Positions 29,961 to 42,789 of a DNA stretch of 64,000 nucleotides are shown here, one piece after another (within the stretch, counting starts at the first letter, position 1; every line of letters starts with the position of its first letter). The notes under the pieces were generated by a model. The model worked only from the letters and a program-made list of their open reading frames with translations. It did no database searches and was not told the DNA's origin. A program made the translations under genes and the position numbers. Origin of the DNA: Flabesymbios commensalis (lineage: Eukaryota; Annelida; Polychaeta; Terebellida; Flabelligeridae); NCBI GenBank assembly GCA_964017125.1, contig OZ024908.1, positions 57,570,402 through 57,634,401 on the forward strand. Reading direction: 5' to 3'.

Positions 29961-30609
29961 TTTTTTTTTCAATTTCGCACTCCACTCCAAAATAACAATA
30001 AGTTAAATTCAAATGACCTACAACTATACATGCCTCCACAATATATTATAAATTATCAAAATGGATTGCAGCAATATAAGACGTTGTCTTTTACAAACAG
30101 TCGTTAATCCATGTCCATGATTTTGCAGGCTGTTGTCTTGTATGCATTTTTGCAGCAAACTGAGATCAGCATAAGCTGATTAGGTGGACAGGGTAGTAGG
30201 CTACTTTCACACCATTTACATTTACAATCTACAATTCTACATCATATACATATCTGCATGTGTCACCTCACCATCAGCTAATGGTAGGTCCTATATACAC
30301 ATATTCACGCTATGAATAGTATAAATTTGGTGATGAATCTAGAGGCGAAAAGAGATGAATTACCTGAGGTAGACATATCGCAATGATCTATACACTCCGA
30401 TATCATGGCTATAGAGCTCTTCAGAGATCTTTTTTATATGGCTTATTTGTCAGTGCTCTGTTGGATTTGAGGGCTTTGACGTCTTTGTACACGTACGGTA
30501 CAGAAAGTTATATATTTTTTTTCTCGGTGGATGAAAGATAAGCAACACCATCCAAGATTTGATTAGGCTACTACTATAGGGTCTTCTATTTTTTCTTTTT
30601 TACAGCGGT
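29961..30609. other. Unassigned spacer
   Basis: No gene seen. Confidence 0.4.
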
Positions 30610-31880
30610 TAACACATCATGTTGAATGTTCCTGTTGTTTACATCTGCATTGGCCACTTTAGCACTATTTACGAATCATTTTGAGTGCTCTTGTCTGTTT
30701 TTTTATAGCTACATTCAGCACATTCAGCACTGTAAACAGCCGCTGCAGAACGTGTGCTATGTTGTTAACAATCGCCCATTTGTCAGCGCTGCTCCTCTTT
30801 ATTTAACAACTGCACTGATCCCTGAGTAGGCCAACTGTTGCTCCGGCTCAAATAGCATCCCTTGGATCCCACCAGTACTGCTGCTTCTGTTGTTAACAAC
30901 CACCCTATCCCCTAGTGCACTGCTGCTCTTGTTTTTACAGTAAACTGTTGTAATGACTCCTTCAGCCCTCTTATTAGCATCCCTGACCCCTCCAACACTG
31001 CAGCTTAGAACTGTTCTTAACGGCCACCCTGATCCATTCAGCACAGGACCAGTTGGCACTGTTTATCCTTTTGCTACAAACCTCCCTCCCTGTTAACATC
31101 ATTGTATCCCTGTCCCCTCTACCAAGGCTGTTTTTTGTTATTAACAGCCTCCCTGGCCCCTCAAGCACCACTACTCTTGTTGTTAACAGCTTATTTGTGC
31201 CCTCAAGCATTGCTGCTCTTGATGTTAACAACCATTTTGTCCCCTCTAGCATTGCTGCTTCTGTAGTAAATAACCTCCCTGGCCGCTCCAACACTGCTGC
31301 AGCTGTTGTTAATAGCTTCATTTCCCCTTGAAATACTGTTGCTCCTCTCTCTTGATAACAGCCTCATTGGTGTTGTAACACTGTTTCTCCTGTTGCGTCC
31401 CTTGCCCATCCAGCAATGCTGCTGCTTTTGTTAATAGCTTCCTTGTCCCCTCTACCACCACTGTTCATGTTGCTAACAGCCTCCCTGGCCCTTTCAGCAC
31501 TGCTGCTCTTGTTGTTAAAAGCCACTCTGCCCTCTCCAGCATTGGTCTCTTGATATTATCAACATTTCATCCCCTATAGCAGTGTTGGTTCTGTGGTTAA
31601 CAACCTCCCTGGCCACCCAGCATTGCTTGCCCTGTTGTCAACAGCCTCCTTGGCCCAGCAGCACTACTGATTCTGTTGTTACTAGCCTCTCTGCCCCCAC
31701 CCAATTCTGTTCCTAAGTTTTCCGGACCCCGTTTGAGCAGCAGATTTTCAAACATTTCACGGGATTAAATTTAACATCTTGACTCCCCCCCTCTATATCG
31801 GAAAGTTGCGGATGCCCCAGGACCTGTGATCCTATTGTTAACAGTCTCTTTGGTCTCTCCAACACTGTTAAGACATAGCC
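30610..31880 (+). repeat. 42-bp minisatellite, about 1.27 kb
   Basis: The unit is approximately AACAGCCTCCCTGGCCCCTC followed by AAGCACTGCTGCTCTTGTTGTT, 42 bp, about 30 diverged copies. Forty-two is a multiple of three, so long open frames arise on both strands: VVNSLPGPSSTAAL-like 14-mers on plus, LLTTRAAMLEGP-like on minus. Copies are clearest from 30900 to 31560 and fade at both ends. Confidence 0.85.
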
Positions 31881-32732
31881 CATCCCCTGTTCGAAACAGC
31901 CCAAAGTATGGCATTTATTATAACTGTAAAAAATAAGACTTCAACACGTTCTTTCTGTCTCTACTTTTTTTTAGGTTTGAGAATAATTATCTAGGACCTA
32001 CCGGGTATGCTAAAAATAGCATCTATGGCTGGATATTTCTGGGCATTAGTATTATATAGCAGTAAATTATATCTAATTTGATTATCCGTATATTAACAGC
32101 ATTTTTTGTTACTATTCTAACTAACCCTGATCTACCTACGCCTAATTGACGGCCCTATAGAAACCCATCAACTGTTTCCAAATTACATAGCCTAATCATA
32201 ATGTTTCTTTTGATATAAAAGAGTGTATTTGGCACTTTGTGAAGTGGCATATACATCCTTTCATATACAAAGAGACGATTATTATGTCAAATTGTCTACT
32301 TATAATGCTTAAAGGGGTCTTGCATGCAAAATTTAATAAAAAATAGCTAAGATTTTTCTGAGAAATTGACTAATGATCCTTCAACACGGCTGACTATTAC
32401 AGTAAAATTAAGTATTTCGACACATAAACATGGGAAGATACATACCGGCAAAGGCAGTTGACAAATGTGGATTAACAATGGAAAGGTTGATAATAAAGCA
32501 GCGGTCGATTGAGCATTGACTGAGGATAAATAAGAAGGAGGAGAAGTGATCATAATGCGAGATCGGCGAATAGGCCTATTTCACATATTACCGCTCATGC
32601 TTGTCTTAGCGACATATAAGACCATTTGGAGCCCAAATTGGACAACTTATACACATAATGTGAGAGTATTTGTTATTTCTAATGATAATTGTGAATATTT
32701 CTCCGCTAAAATAATTAAAATGGCTACATTTC
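31881..32732. other. Unassigned spacer
   Basis: No gene seen. Confidence 0.4.
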
Positions 32733-33199
32733 AGGCCCGTAGCCAGGATTTTTGTGTGGGGGGTCGTTTTGAGCAAAAAGTGGACCTTTTTCTACTTTTC
32801 TTTCTGTCGGTAAGGGGGGGGGGGGGGTGCGGGAGCATGCTCAACCGACTTTGTTTTTAACCCAAGCTGTGCTGTTAAGACTGTATATATATGCGTTTTC
32901 AAGCAAATTTCAGACTACATTTAAATAACACTAACATATCTTGTGGTATTCCTTATTTTGGACATGTTTGTCCGAAATAAGAAATCGGGAATTTCGTCTC
33001 TGTATCTCGCTTAACTGGTAAATGCGCAGCACCAAAAATTTGAAACTTTTGCAGTTCTAGTCTATGGACATGTTTACATCATATGGTCATATTGCGAATC
33101 CAAAATAAAATCACCGATTTTTTATGATTTTAGCCTGATTGAGTTGCTTTAATCAAATAATTCAAATTGGAAGATGTCTATTTTTCAGAAGTAATATTA

Positions 33200-33267
33200 T
33201 TTTCATTTGAAGCAGGAAATTGCGTTAGCAATTTGCGTTAGCAATTCCAGCTTCAAATGAATGAAAA
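33200..33267. repeat. Strong hairpin TTTTCATTTGAAGC
   Basis: TTTTCATTTGAAGCaGGAA pairs with TTCCAGCTTCAAATGAATGAAAA, with an internal duplication of TTGCGTTAGCAAT at the tip. TTAA occurs on both sides at 33148-33151 and 33297-33300. A related hairpin lies at 51189-51245. Confidence 0.7.
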
Positions 33268-34079
33268 CTATTCACAAACAATTCATCAGCACAAGGGTTA
33301 ATATAAAAACCCATATTGCACATTTCCTGCCTAAACACAAATTGTGTTTTTCAAGTGCTAAATCAACCCATATTAATACGATCACGTTTTTGTATTTATG
33401 TGTCTACCACTGAATAGATATATCATGTATTGAGCAATTCATGTTTTTTCAATAAAAAAGAACGTATATTTTCAACATGAAAACTAACATGAATAAATTC
33501 CTTTTTGCGCATAGGGGCTTATGTGAGCTCTAAAAAAAGATCAAGGCGTTTTCTAGCTGACTGACTTGACAAATGATTCCTTAATGATTTTCGGGTGTAA
33601 TTTCATGAAATTACAGAGCTATATTATATGCCAGGACAGAAGCATTCATTATACTAAATATTGTAGACAGTTGTGGAGCCAGGAATTGGTAGACGGCAAG
33701 GGTGCACAATTTTTTTCACAATAATTTATGCAAACGACATCTGTCACATCCAGCCTCCTATAAATGCTCTAGAGGGGTCCGAATAAAATTAAATCTAAGG
33801 CTTAAAATGATACATTCTAAAGCATATTTTTCGGCCAAATATATGTCGGTTTTTTCTTGCCATTTATTCAGGTTATTATTCATGCATGTTGCCTAAATGT
33901 TATCATATAATTTTTGCCACACATCTAGCCTTTAAAGTTATGATATTGCTTCAGATGTAATATTATTAAGTCAAACTAGAAGGGGAATTTGACGCATGCG
34001 TCAATTGTATGCCTCCGCCATCACATTAGGCCTATGTAGGCTTACTCTATCGCGATGACAATATTTGATAACAAAAAAG
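33268..34079. other. Unassigned spacer
   Basis: No gene seen. Confidence 0.4.
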
Positions 34080-34600
34080 GTCAAGCTCACTCGAATCTGA
34101 CATACAGTTTTATCAGTTCTATCAATCGCATGGATGCTAAAGCGATACAAATTGTATGAACCAAGATGAATCATCATCTGTGACCTTGACATATAGGTGA
34201 ACTTGATTTTTATCATATGAATCACTGGTATTTATATGGGAATAATACAAATTGTTGATGCGGAGATATCGTGATGACAAACTTTTTCCTTTATTAGCCA
34301 GTGACCTTGAATAATAAATAATGTCACCCATCTTAGAGCTTGACCTTCAGTTTCATCATATGAATCACTGGTATTAATATGTAAGTAATACAAAGAGTAG
34401 GTGTGGAGATATCGTGATGACAAACTTTTTCCTTTATTAGCATCTGTGACCTTGAAAGATCAAGGTCAGCATCTTTGAACTTGGCCTTGAGTTACATCAT
34501 ATAGATCACTGCATGGTATTAATATGGAAGTAATACAAATTGTAGGTGTGGAGATATCGTTATGACAACCTTTTTCCTTTTGAATATTTTTATTGTAGGA
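34080..34600. repeat. About 142-bp tandem array with TGACCTTGA
   Basis: ATCATATGAATCACTGGTAT starts units at 34214 and 34355, and ATCATATAGATCACTG at 34498. A more diverged unit precedes them. Units contain GGAGATATCGTGATGACAA and CTTTTTCCTTTATTAG. TGACCTTGA, the reverse complement of TCAAGGTCA, occurs at 34181, 34302 and 34447, and TCAAGGTCA itself at 34460. Confidence 0.85.
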
Positions 34601-34923
34601 CTGCATTTAGCAAGGGGTATGATAGACATATGAAATCAGGTGGCAGATGAAGCCTAAATTCATTATGCGTTATTCTGTCACTCATTTTAGATCTAAGATG
34701 AACTTAAGAGAAGTCATCGATTGCGCCAAGGAGAACGAACGTGATTCTATACATTCGTAGATCAGAATCCTATCCTATAGGCCTACAGCCTAGATCAGTT
34801 GGTTGGGATGAATGGTTTTTTGCACCTAAAGTTAAGTAGACAATAAATCATTCTGCTAAAACAATAAACTGCGGTCGGACGACTCCTCCCCGACCGCCCC
34901 CCCCCCCCCCCCCGGCTACGGGC

Positions 34924-35469
34924 CTACATTTGATAACGGGAACATTATTGTTGATCTTAGCAACCACTGAAACGTGGGGAAAACTGCGTGAATGCACGAG
35001 GCATGCGCTGCAACAACTCAATAAATATCTTCAAAATTTAAACGGTAACCCCCCACATGTCAAAAAGTATTATATGTACTTTCATTATAGGGCGGTTACC
35101 TGCTTGTAACAAAAAACGCCATCAACATTTTTTTAAAGTGAATTATTTGGTATTGGCCGGCCGTCTATATACAGACCACCTTGCCATTGATGGATCAAAT
35201 TCATATTTTGCACAAGCATTTAGGCCTTGACCCAGATAATAGGCGATAGGCATTTAAATTTGTATTAACCTAATTGATTTCCCCTGATTAGGCCCATCAT
35301 CAAACAATGTAAAAATTAGCGGGCTCGACAAAAACGAAGTAGGCCTATGAGAGATGAGATGTCATTCAGTCCGCTGTCTGGGGTCTTTTTAACCAAGGTG
35401 GTCTTTTTAGCCTCCTTGGTTATTATACTCAAGTTTCTTGCGTTACATAAATATGAGTAATTATTCTCG
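34924..35469. other. Unassigned spacer
   Basis: No gene seen. Confidence 0.4.
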
Positions 35470-35705
35470 CCAAGTACCGCGACCCACAACTTCAAGTGGG
35501 TGAAAATTTAAATTATTTAATCTAGCGCTTTAAGGGGTAAAGCGACACAATCAGGCTAAAATCATTAAAACATCAGTATTTTTTATTATGTCTTCTTAGT
35601 ATTGCCATATGATGTGAACATGTCCATGGACTAGAATTACGTAAGTTTTTTAAATTTTCCGTTGCGCATTTACCAGTTAAGCGGGAAATAAGGACGAAAT
35701 TAAAT
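35470..35705. repeat. Fragments of two MITE families
   Basis: CCGCGACCCACAACTTCAAG at 35479 is the same arm found at 23067 in the TTAA element, followed by AGCGCTTTAAGGGGTAA. From about 35545 comes a partial copy, in the opposite sense in its core, of the 26551-26766 foldback (GGCTAAAATCATTAAAACAT, CATGTCCATGGACTAGAATT). Confidence 0.7.
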
Positions 35706-36673
35706 ATATAACATATATGTCCAAAATAAGAAATACTGGAATAATAGACAGACCCATGCCAGGAAAAAACTGCCATCTTTTCCTGTCAAGGTTTTCTCAT
35801 TGGATTCAGCTACCTGAAACTATACTATTTGAAATAAGCTTCTGGGCCACCCTAAAATATTCCTCAAATCCAATATGGCGGCCAAAATGCAAAATGACCG
35901 CCAAATTACCTAGAATTGTAACTTTTTGGAGTTCCCTTTGTTAAAAAAAATCCCAAAAACTTCTAATTATGGTATTTAATGGTAAAGTAAGACGATTCCA
36001 TCATCTCGAATACACGACAACCTTTTATTTACATTCAAAGCCAAGATGGCCGCCGGGCTAACACCTGTACGGGAAAACACTTATATCTCCTGTTCTGGTA
36101 GTGATACATTTATTATATTGGAGTCTATTCATATGTTTTGAGAGTCAATGTATCAATTTATTCACATTTTATTTTAATTAGGTCATCTGGTCATGTCAAC
36201 AATAAATAAAATAATATCCAAAATAGCTGCCGTCGAGGGGATCCAACTTTTAACTCTTGAATTCTTAACTTTTGAGAACAGAGTCCTAGAAACTATTGTA
36301 AGACCTCATTTTCGAACATTTTGGGTACACTGATTACGTTGGAATTGTTATTTCTAGAGGTAAAAAATAAGAATACAATAAAAAAAGATCAAACTTCTAA
36401 CTCACTGGATAATAAACCGTATAATAATGGTTGCCTAGGTAGATGCTCAGAGCAAAATGCTGTCAGTAAATGTTCAATGGACTTGAAAATCAAAGATGGG
36501 GAAAATAAGTCCTATGCTGCATCTAAGCGATGGAGGTTATTCTAAGTGGAGCATCATATGAATTTAATTGCGCTCGATCTCTACTATCACAAGACTTACT
36601 ATGTTAATTTCACTTATGTTTACGATAAAAACAGCCCACTGCTAATTAAGTAGAATAGAATAAATTAGGTTCA
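35706..36673. repeat. Stretch with dispersed CCAAGATGGCCGCC words
   Basis: Contains CAATATGGCGGCC near 35871 and CCAAGATGGCCGCC at 36041-36054, each followed by sequence like that at 45420-46400. No gene seen. Confidence 0.55.
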
Positions 36674-36737
36674 GAGGACATGGGCAGGTTTTCCCACCTA
36701 TTTCTGAGGACATGGGCAGGTTTTTCCACCTATTTCT
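36674..36737 (+). repeat. Exact 32-bp direct duplication
   Basis: GAGGACATGGGCAGG starts at 36674 and again at 36706; the 32-bp units are immediately adjacent and differ at one base. Confidence 0.9.
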
Positions 36738-36769
36738 CCGCATACATGTAGTTAATTGAAAATATAAAG

Positions 36770-38830
36770 GAGATGAGTGAAGATAATAACCTTGATGACC
36801 TAGGCCTACCGGTTACAGAGGCATTTACTTTCAAGACACGCCTCATTGCGGAATTTGGTTCTATTGATTATCATATATTTGGAAACAGACTGGTAGTGCA
36901 TTCCAGTGCAGTCAATCTCATATCATATTCTGCTGCTACAATTTAGGGCAGGTGACAAAGTCTTTCTCAAGCTTTCCTAAAGGAATGCCATCAAATGGCC
37001 TCTGGAAGCAGATGAATTGCTCGACCTACTTGATAGTCATAAACCTGTTCGTTGTATAGGTATATATAACGTATAATGATATTTGCTGGTCAATAAATTC
37101 CAGGAGATCCACTAATAAATTTGGTTATGCAACAGTTAGGCCTACAAACATGGCTGAATCGGAGACAATCTCAACTATAAGTGAGAGCTGGGAAAAGATG
37201 GTCAAAGCTGAGAGATCGCCATTAGGAACTGCTTTAAGTTTGACCATTCACAGAATCACAGGTAGTAGAGGCGACTACTCTGTTGAATCGCTATGGAGTT
37301 GGAATACCCTACACAGATGTCCATGACTTGAACAGTAAATGGGCAAAGTCGATTACTATGGAAAACAAGAAGATGCTACATCCCGGTTTTATCCAAGGTC
37401 GGGGTGTACACATCACGTTTGATAACTCAGATGGTAAACACTAGACATTGACATGATCACAAACCACTCATCATACTACTGGTACGATTTTCCAGGCGGT
37501 CGATGTCTAGTGAGCCTTTCTCTACAATCCATGGGGATTTGATAACTGAAACAACAATTAACCGAGAAGTGAAAGTCAGAGGTGGCCCAAAGCAAGGTGG
37601 ATACAGTACCAATGAGCAGACAACAGATACATTCATCAAGAAGAGTCACATAATGGCAAAGCTCAGAGCTACACTGAAGGAAAGATTAGATATCCTGACC
37701 TCTTTAACTCACAAAGAGATTAATATAGGGGCACGGCGACAGCATGACAACATTGGGCAGGGCCTAGTCCGTCAACTTGATAAGTACTTTGACCCTTTTT
37801 TGATTGGCTCTGCTCGTCATATGAAAACTGATGTGGAAATTGATCACAATATTGTTAGTGGATTGTTGTCATCAATGGAAGCAGGAGATAAGTTTCAGAA
37901 AATTTGTTGACCAGAGACTCAAAGCCACAGGGGAAGACAGAAAATATTTTTTTGACAAGATTGTCAGAAGGCAACGAAGGACCCAAAGGCTGTGAACGTT
38001 CTCTAGGAGGATCGACAAGCTTTTGGTTTGTTTGTAGGTAAGTTAACTACCTCTGAAGAAGTGCATTCATACCCTCTGACAACTGTCCCACTTGCTCTAG
38101 CCACACCAGAACGAGATTTACGACAAGGTTCTAAGGCAGCACTTATAGGAACTACCTCATTGAGGAATCTAACGCCATAACTGAGGAGCATTGAGGAATC
38201 TAACTCCATAACTGAGGAGCTGCCAACAAGAGGCAATTGGCCCATGATGGATTGCCTTCTGTGAAATCTATCCCTTCTCAATAGACCTGGGAAGTATATA
38301 CAGATATCCTATTGAAATTCTGCTTTCTACCGATGAAATCAAGGCCACTGCAGATAGGAATCATATTTGATTTAATTCATATACCCACAGCCAAGCAGCT
38401 AACCCAATGTCGCCGAGGGGTTTCGAGCAGAAGAACCTACATCACAAGTACTGAGCTGAGCATGCCTAAAGGCAAAGATTGGGACTTATTTCTACAAAAC
38501 TCAGAAAACAAAACGGAACGGATCAGATTTCTCGTCAAATACTTCAAAACTGATTCAGTGAGATCCAAGCTAAAAATTTCACTCACAGTGACAGAGGAAG
38601 AGAATACCTGGTTGATAACAAAGACGAAAATTAAGAAGCTTCAATCCTGCAACTATCACGAGGCTGATACCAGGCTAATCCTTCATGCAAGACAGTCCAC
38701 AGCTCCTGTTATTATTAGGGCAACTGATACAGATGCATTGATCCTTCTCAGTTATGGTTGTAATGGTTGTAAACCATTACACACTGGATGATGAAGATTG
38801 GCCATCCCTCGAATAAGCGGGATATGATCT
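36770..38830 (+). pseudogene. Fossil of the GCDT-motif multicopy family, copy 2
   Basis: Recognisable blocks in order on the plus strand: FKTRLIAEFGS near 36830, then RSPLGTALSLTIHRITGSRG (about 37205), QTTDTFIKKSHIMAKLRATL (about 37620), IGSARHMKTDVEIDHNIVSG (about 37805), a P-L-T-T-V-P-L-A-L-A-T-P block (about 38075) and YHEADTRLILHARQS with ATDTDALILL (38660-38760). These match the same uncharacterised invertebrate family as 7331-8520; here the G-C-D-T end is not seen. It is old and broken in several places. Confidence 0.65.
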
Positions 38831-39675
38831 TCCCGTATTCCCACTCTCTCTTTCTTCTACCCCAGTCACGCGAGCACTTTAACGCGGATTGAATCCGGGA
38901 TAAATAATATATCCTGTGTTTACCACGGGATCGTTCACATGGTAAGCGGGGCAGATTCGGGTTAATTGAGTTAACACGAGATATTTTCGAAAATTCTCGC
39001 CCCTACTCAGGAGGTGGGGTAAATGTTTGATCCCGGGATAAAGCGTGTAACTGATACTATATCCCGATATATATTGTACGTCTGACCGCAAGATGAGTCA
39101 GACGCGGGTTTAACCTGATAAATTGTATGGCGTTCCAGGAGGATGGAGTGGGCCCCACAGGAATCAAATATGTTGGGTAGATAGAATATTAAATAACAGA
39201 AAGCAGCAGAATATATGTTTGTTGTTATTACTCGGCTAAAGTTTTGCCTTACATTATTATGTCATAATTAAATACACAGACTACATCGAATACGGACTAC
39301 TTAAAAGCACATTTTTTTGAGAAAAAGGGGTTCCAAAATGTATACATGTATGTATCTGGAACCCTTCTCTATAAATTTGACATAAAGGAAAGAACATTCA
39401 AGAACTATTTATATTGTGAATATAGACCAGAATATAGACGGATGAAGTTTTTAGTAAATTGATGAGGACTTAAATCATACTTATAAATGTGAACATCTGT
39501 GACCACACCTCTTCAATAAAATTGTAATTTATTGTGCTGCGTATTGTGTTATATATTGCGCTGTGTCATGCGCTGTGATTTGCGCCTCATTCCTTCTTGC
39601 ACTGCGTCTTAGTGCTGTGTCCTGTGCCGCTTATCTTATCTCTGTGTCCTATAGCGAACGTCTTGCGCTGCGTCT

Positions 39676-39850
39676 TGATGGTCATCACCAACATCACCAT
39701 CAGTGGCATCATCACCAACCATTAATGGCATCATCACCCCCACCATTGTCATCACCACCACCATCATCATCATCACCAACACCATCACCACCATAATCAT
39801 CACCACCATCAAAATTACTACCACCGGCAGAAGCAGAAGTACAACCACCA
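39676..39850 (+). repeat. CATCACCAC-rich simple sequence
   Basis: Imperfect mixture of CAT, CAC and ACC triplets, giving low-complexity His/Pro/Ser or Val/Met frames that are not genes. Confidence 0.9.
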
Positions 39851-39999
39851 CCAGGAACCATAGGGAACGTCTTGATTTACGTAGGCCCTTACTCCTCATG
39901 CAATCACCGTTTCTTGTGCAGCTGATGTTTTAACCATTGTGCCGCGTCTTGCGTCTCTTCTTGTGGCGCATTTAGGCTGTTTCTCTTTTTTTAATACAG

Positions 40000-40385
40000 G
40001 ACATTCTGAACATATGATCTTGTTAATTTTAGAGCTTCTGAACATAGAACCTTCTGAACATACGACCTTTTGAACATAATAGCTACTGAATATAGGACCC
40101 TCTGAACATACGACCTTTTGAACATAGAAGCTACTGAATATAGAACCTTCTGAACATATGGAAACTACCGAACATACAATTTTCCGAACACAAGACCTTC
40201 TGAACACAGGACCTTTTGAATATAGGACCTTCTGAACATATGACCTTCTGAAGATAGGACCTTTTGAACACAGGACCTTCTGAACATAGGACCTTCTGAA
40301 CATGAGACCTTATGAACATAGGACCTTCTGAACATGGGACCTTTTAAACGTAGGACCTTCCGAACAAAGGACTTCTGAACATACC
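40000..40385 (-). repeat. 16-bp minisatellite, array 3
   Basis: Over 20 imperfect copies of AGGACCTTCTGAACAT, the reverse of the 11773-11958 array. More diverged units (ATAGAAGCTACTGA, ACATACGACC) are mixed in. Confidence 0.95.
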
Positions 40386-40860
40386 GTTATGACATTCTGA
40401 AATGGCCTTAACCACACCAGTACTATTTTATCTCGAGTTTACCCCTAAAACATGTAATGTGTGTGACCAGAACGAGAACTAATCCTTGTCTGTACCGGGA
40501 TTAACCTGCTACAAAATCTGTTTGTGTGACCAGAAAATGTAGACGGTATAAACCCGTGATAAATAATCCGAGTCTATGTACCGAATTCAACCCGAATTAA
40601 ACTGTGCCCGTGTGACGGGGGTAATTTTATTTTTAATATGTTGCCTACTTTTTCATATTTCTTGTAGCTCTAAGAAGAGACAATCAGCCCATTTAATAGC
40701 TATCAACCCTTACAACCCTGAAATATCTGTGTATAAACCATGAAGACCAAACGTTTTTATCAATTTGAAATCATCATGAATGGATTATTTAGTTCTCCCT
40801 GCTTTATTTGAATACAAATATTATGGATTTACGGCCATTATAAATGTTTCAATTCTTGCA

Positions 40861-40902
40861 GTGCGGGGACTGCCTTTAGACGTTTTAAGACGGTCCCCGC
40901 GC
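40861..40902. repeat. GC-rich hairpin
   Basis: GTGCGGGGACTGCC pairs with GGTCCCCGCGC around TTTAGACGTTTTAAGAC. It resembles the palindromes inside the TTAA elements at 23 kb; AACCCTTACAACCC near 40708 and AAGGGTTAGG near 41346 may be its outer ends. Confidence 0.6.
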
Positions 40903-41999
40903 TGAAAGAGGCAATAATGTGATGTTTTTTTGTCATTACCCCAGGCATAAGAAGCACTGTATTTTTTATTGCAACACTGTAAAAAGATACAGGAAGATCC
41001 GAAGATTGGACGTGCGTTGAGATGTCGTGCATGTAAAATAATTCTAGTGTTTTGGACAAATAATATAGGTATATGCGCAGGGCTCACATGTATCAGGAGA
41101 GACGCTCTATTTTTTCACCGTCATTTTTATCATTGTTCGCATACATAATATTTAATTTGAATTGATAAAATATTTTTAAAATGAAGTACACCGTTTGATA
41201 GACTCTGATGTTACGTAGTTTAATAGCTGCACATGCAATTATCAAATGTGTGTTTTACTCTGTGTGTCGAATGTGCAGAACGACGGCTAGATGTCGGCAA
41301 ATTTATAAAACATGCCATGTAGACTATGATAGTAACCTAACACTTAAAGGGTTAGGCGTTTTTCTGCCCTCATACCTAGCCGTTGACGATAATCTCACGT
41401 GATACATATTTATGAGAAATGCGCGTTTTTATGATTACAGTCCATTTTTCCATCTATAGTGTTTTTTGTTGTCTAGAACATCATTCTGATGATAGTCGGG
41501 GCTGTTAGGGATATTTTGGGGCAAATTCTTCCAAAGCTACAAAATTTGGCACAGAAATAGAAAATATTATACTATTTCGATTTGCAATGGATGCAAAGAC
41601 AGGAATCGCTCAGGGCCGGTGCATTAGCAAAATCCAAGATGGCCGCCATTCAGATTTGTTGTATACCTTACTAAGGATACCTAAAGGGCTGTGACCACGT
41701 GATATATTGCTATGTGTTATAGTTATGACAAATTTAGCTACTTCTGATGTTATTTTATTTAAATAATTGGATTTGTTCACAATTATTGAACAAAAAAGAC
41801 AATTTTGCAAAAAAATGCTTGAAAATAATAAGATTTCATACCAGACCAGATGTGGTTGGAGGTAAGGTGTCACCCGGAAGGGGAATTTAAGCCACTATTA
41901 TATTCACATAGCTGGACTACTCAGGGGCCATAATCAACCTGTTGATCAGATGACTGCCGCTGCTTTACTGAAATATGGCCAAAAATGTACATGACGTAC

Positions 42000-42600
42000 A
42001 TGTAGGTGCGATTTTGGTCCGATTTTAATAAATCGAGCGTATTACACACTTTCGCCCACTGAGTAATCAAATTTTGAGCTATATGAATATATTTGATATC
42101 AATGGAAAACTAATGGCATCGGATGTAACATGGATATAAAACTTTTCCTCGGGCTCGGGAAAATTGACCATATCTCACATTATTTCCCACAGAGTAGTAA
42201 AATTTTGAGGTATATCCATATATTTAACATCAATAGAAATCTACTTTCACATGGATGTAATAGCTTTTCTATCTGATAATAGCCAAATGCACAATAAAGC
42301 TTTATGTTGGTATTAATTTCATTCTTAAATAGGGGCCTAGTCAAAATACTTCTCTCTCAGCTGATTTTGTATGTGATAAATGTTCGGTTTTGATTCAAAC
42401 ATGTTCTGGAACTATTGTTGACTTTAAATAACCCATTTTTAATAAAAATAATGAGCTATTTGAACATATTACACACTTTTGGTTGGACTTAAAATTAGCA
42501 CACTTTTCTGCCAGCTCGGGAAAATTGACCGTGTTTCACATTTTTGCCCAATGAATACCCAAATTAAAAAATGTAGCAACATTTTTGAAAGCAGTTTAAA
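42000..42600. repeat. Diverged internal repeats GCTCGGGAAAATTGACC
   Basis: CTCGGGAAAATTGACCATAT near 42155 and CTCGGGAAAATTGACCGTGT near 42515 are each followed by CACATT and a CCCAsWGARTAs-like phrase. Another related phrase, CGCCCACTGAGTAATCAAAT, occurs near 42053. Confidence 0.6.
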
Positions 42601-42789
42601 CTAAATATCAAGGGCTTTAGCGTGGATACATAATATTATATTTCTGTTACATATGAAATTTGAAACAAAGCACCAAGTTTATATTTTATCCCAGCATTTG
42701 AACAATTTACAGCGTTTTTAGAGAATACCAGAAGGACTTCATCTCGCTCATGTTAACTTTATATGGTATAAATATTTGTTATTACGTTT

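Larger units (their letters stand above)
32733..34923. mobile_element. Possible 2.2 kb element with CCCGTAGCC ends and homopolymer tracts
   Basis: AGGCCCGTAGCCAGGATTTT near 32734 is followed by a G-rich tract at 32814-32826. A 17-base C tract at 34898-34914 runs into GGCTACGGGCCT near 34922. The two ends are inverted. They may instead be single ends of two separate copies of a dispersed hAT-like element family. Confidence 0.45.
38864..40625. mobile_element. Possible 1.76 kb TIR element holding two simple arrays
   Basis: The left end reads GTCACGCGAGCACTTTAACG followed by GGATTGAATCCGGGATAAAT. The right end in reverse complement reads GTCACACGGGCACAGTTTAA followed by TTCGGGTTGAATTCGG, similar over about 40 bp. 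The interior holds the CAT/CAC-rich tract and the third 16-bp minisatellite. No transposase is seen. Confidence 0.5.

Noticed and set aside
30974-31409. Open frames with VVNSLPGPSS and LLTTRAAMLEG repeats
   Set aside because: Frames of a 42-bp minisatellite open on both strands. No start context, domain or splice signal supports a gene.
32733-34923. Confident call of one large hAT element
   Set aside because: Only about 12 bp of end similarity supports it, no target duplication was found, and single ends of this type are dispersed; kept as a low-confidence feature only.
36674-36737. CRISPR-like direct repeat pair
   Set aside because: The two 32-bp units are contiguous with no spacer, there are only two, and the genome is eukaryotic.
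39563-39933. His/Pro/Ser- and Val/Met-rich ORFs
   Set aside because: They are translations of CAT/CAC simple sequence.
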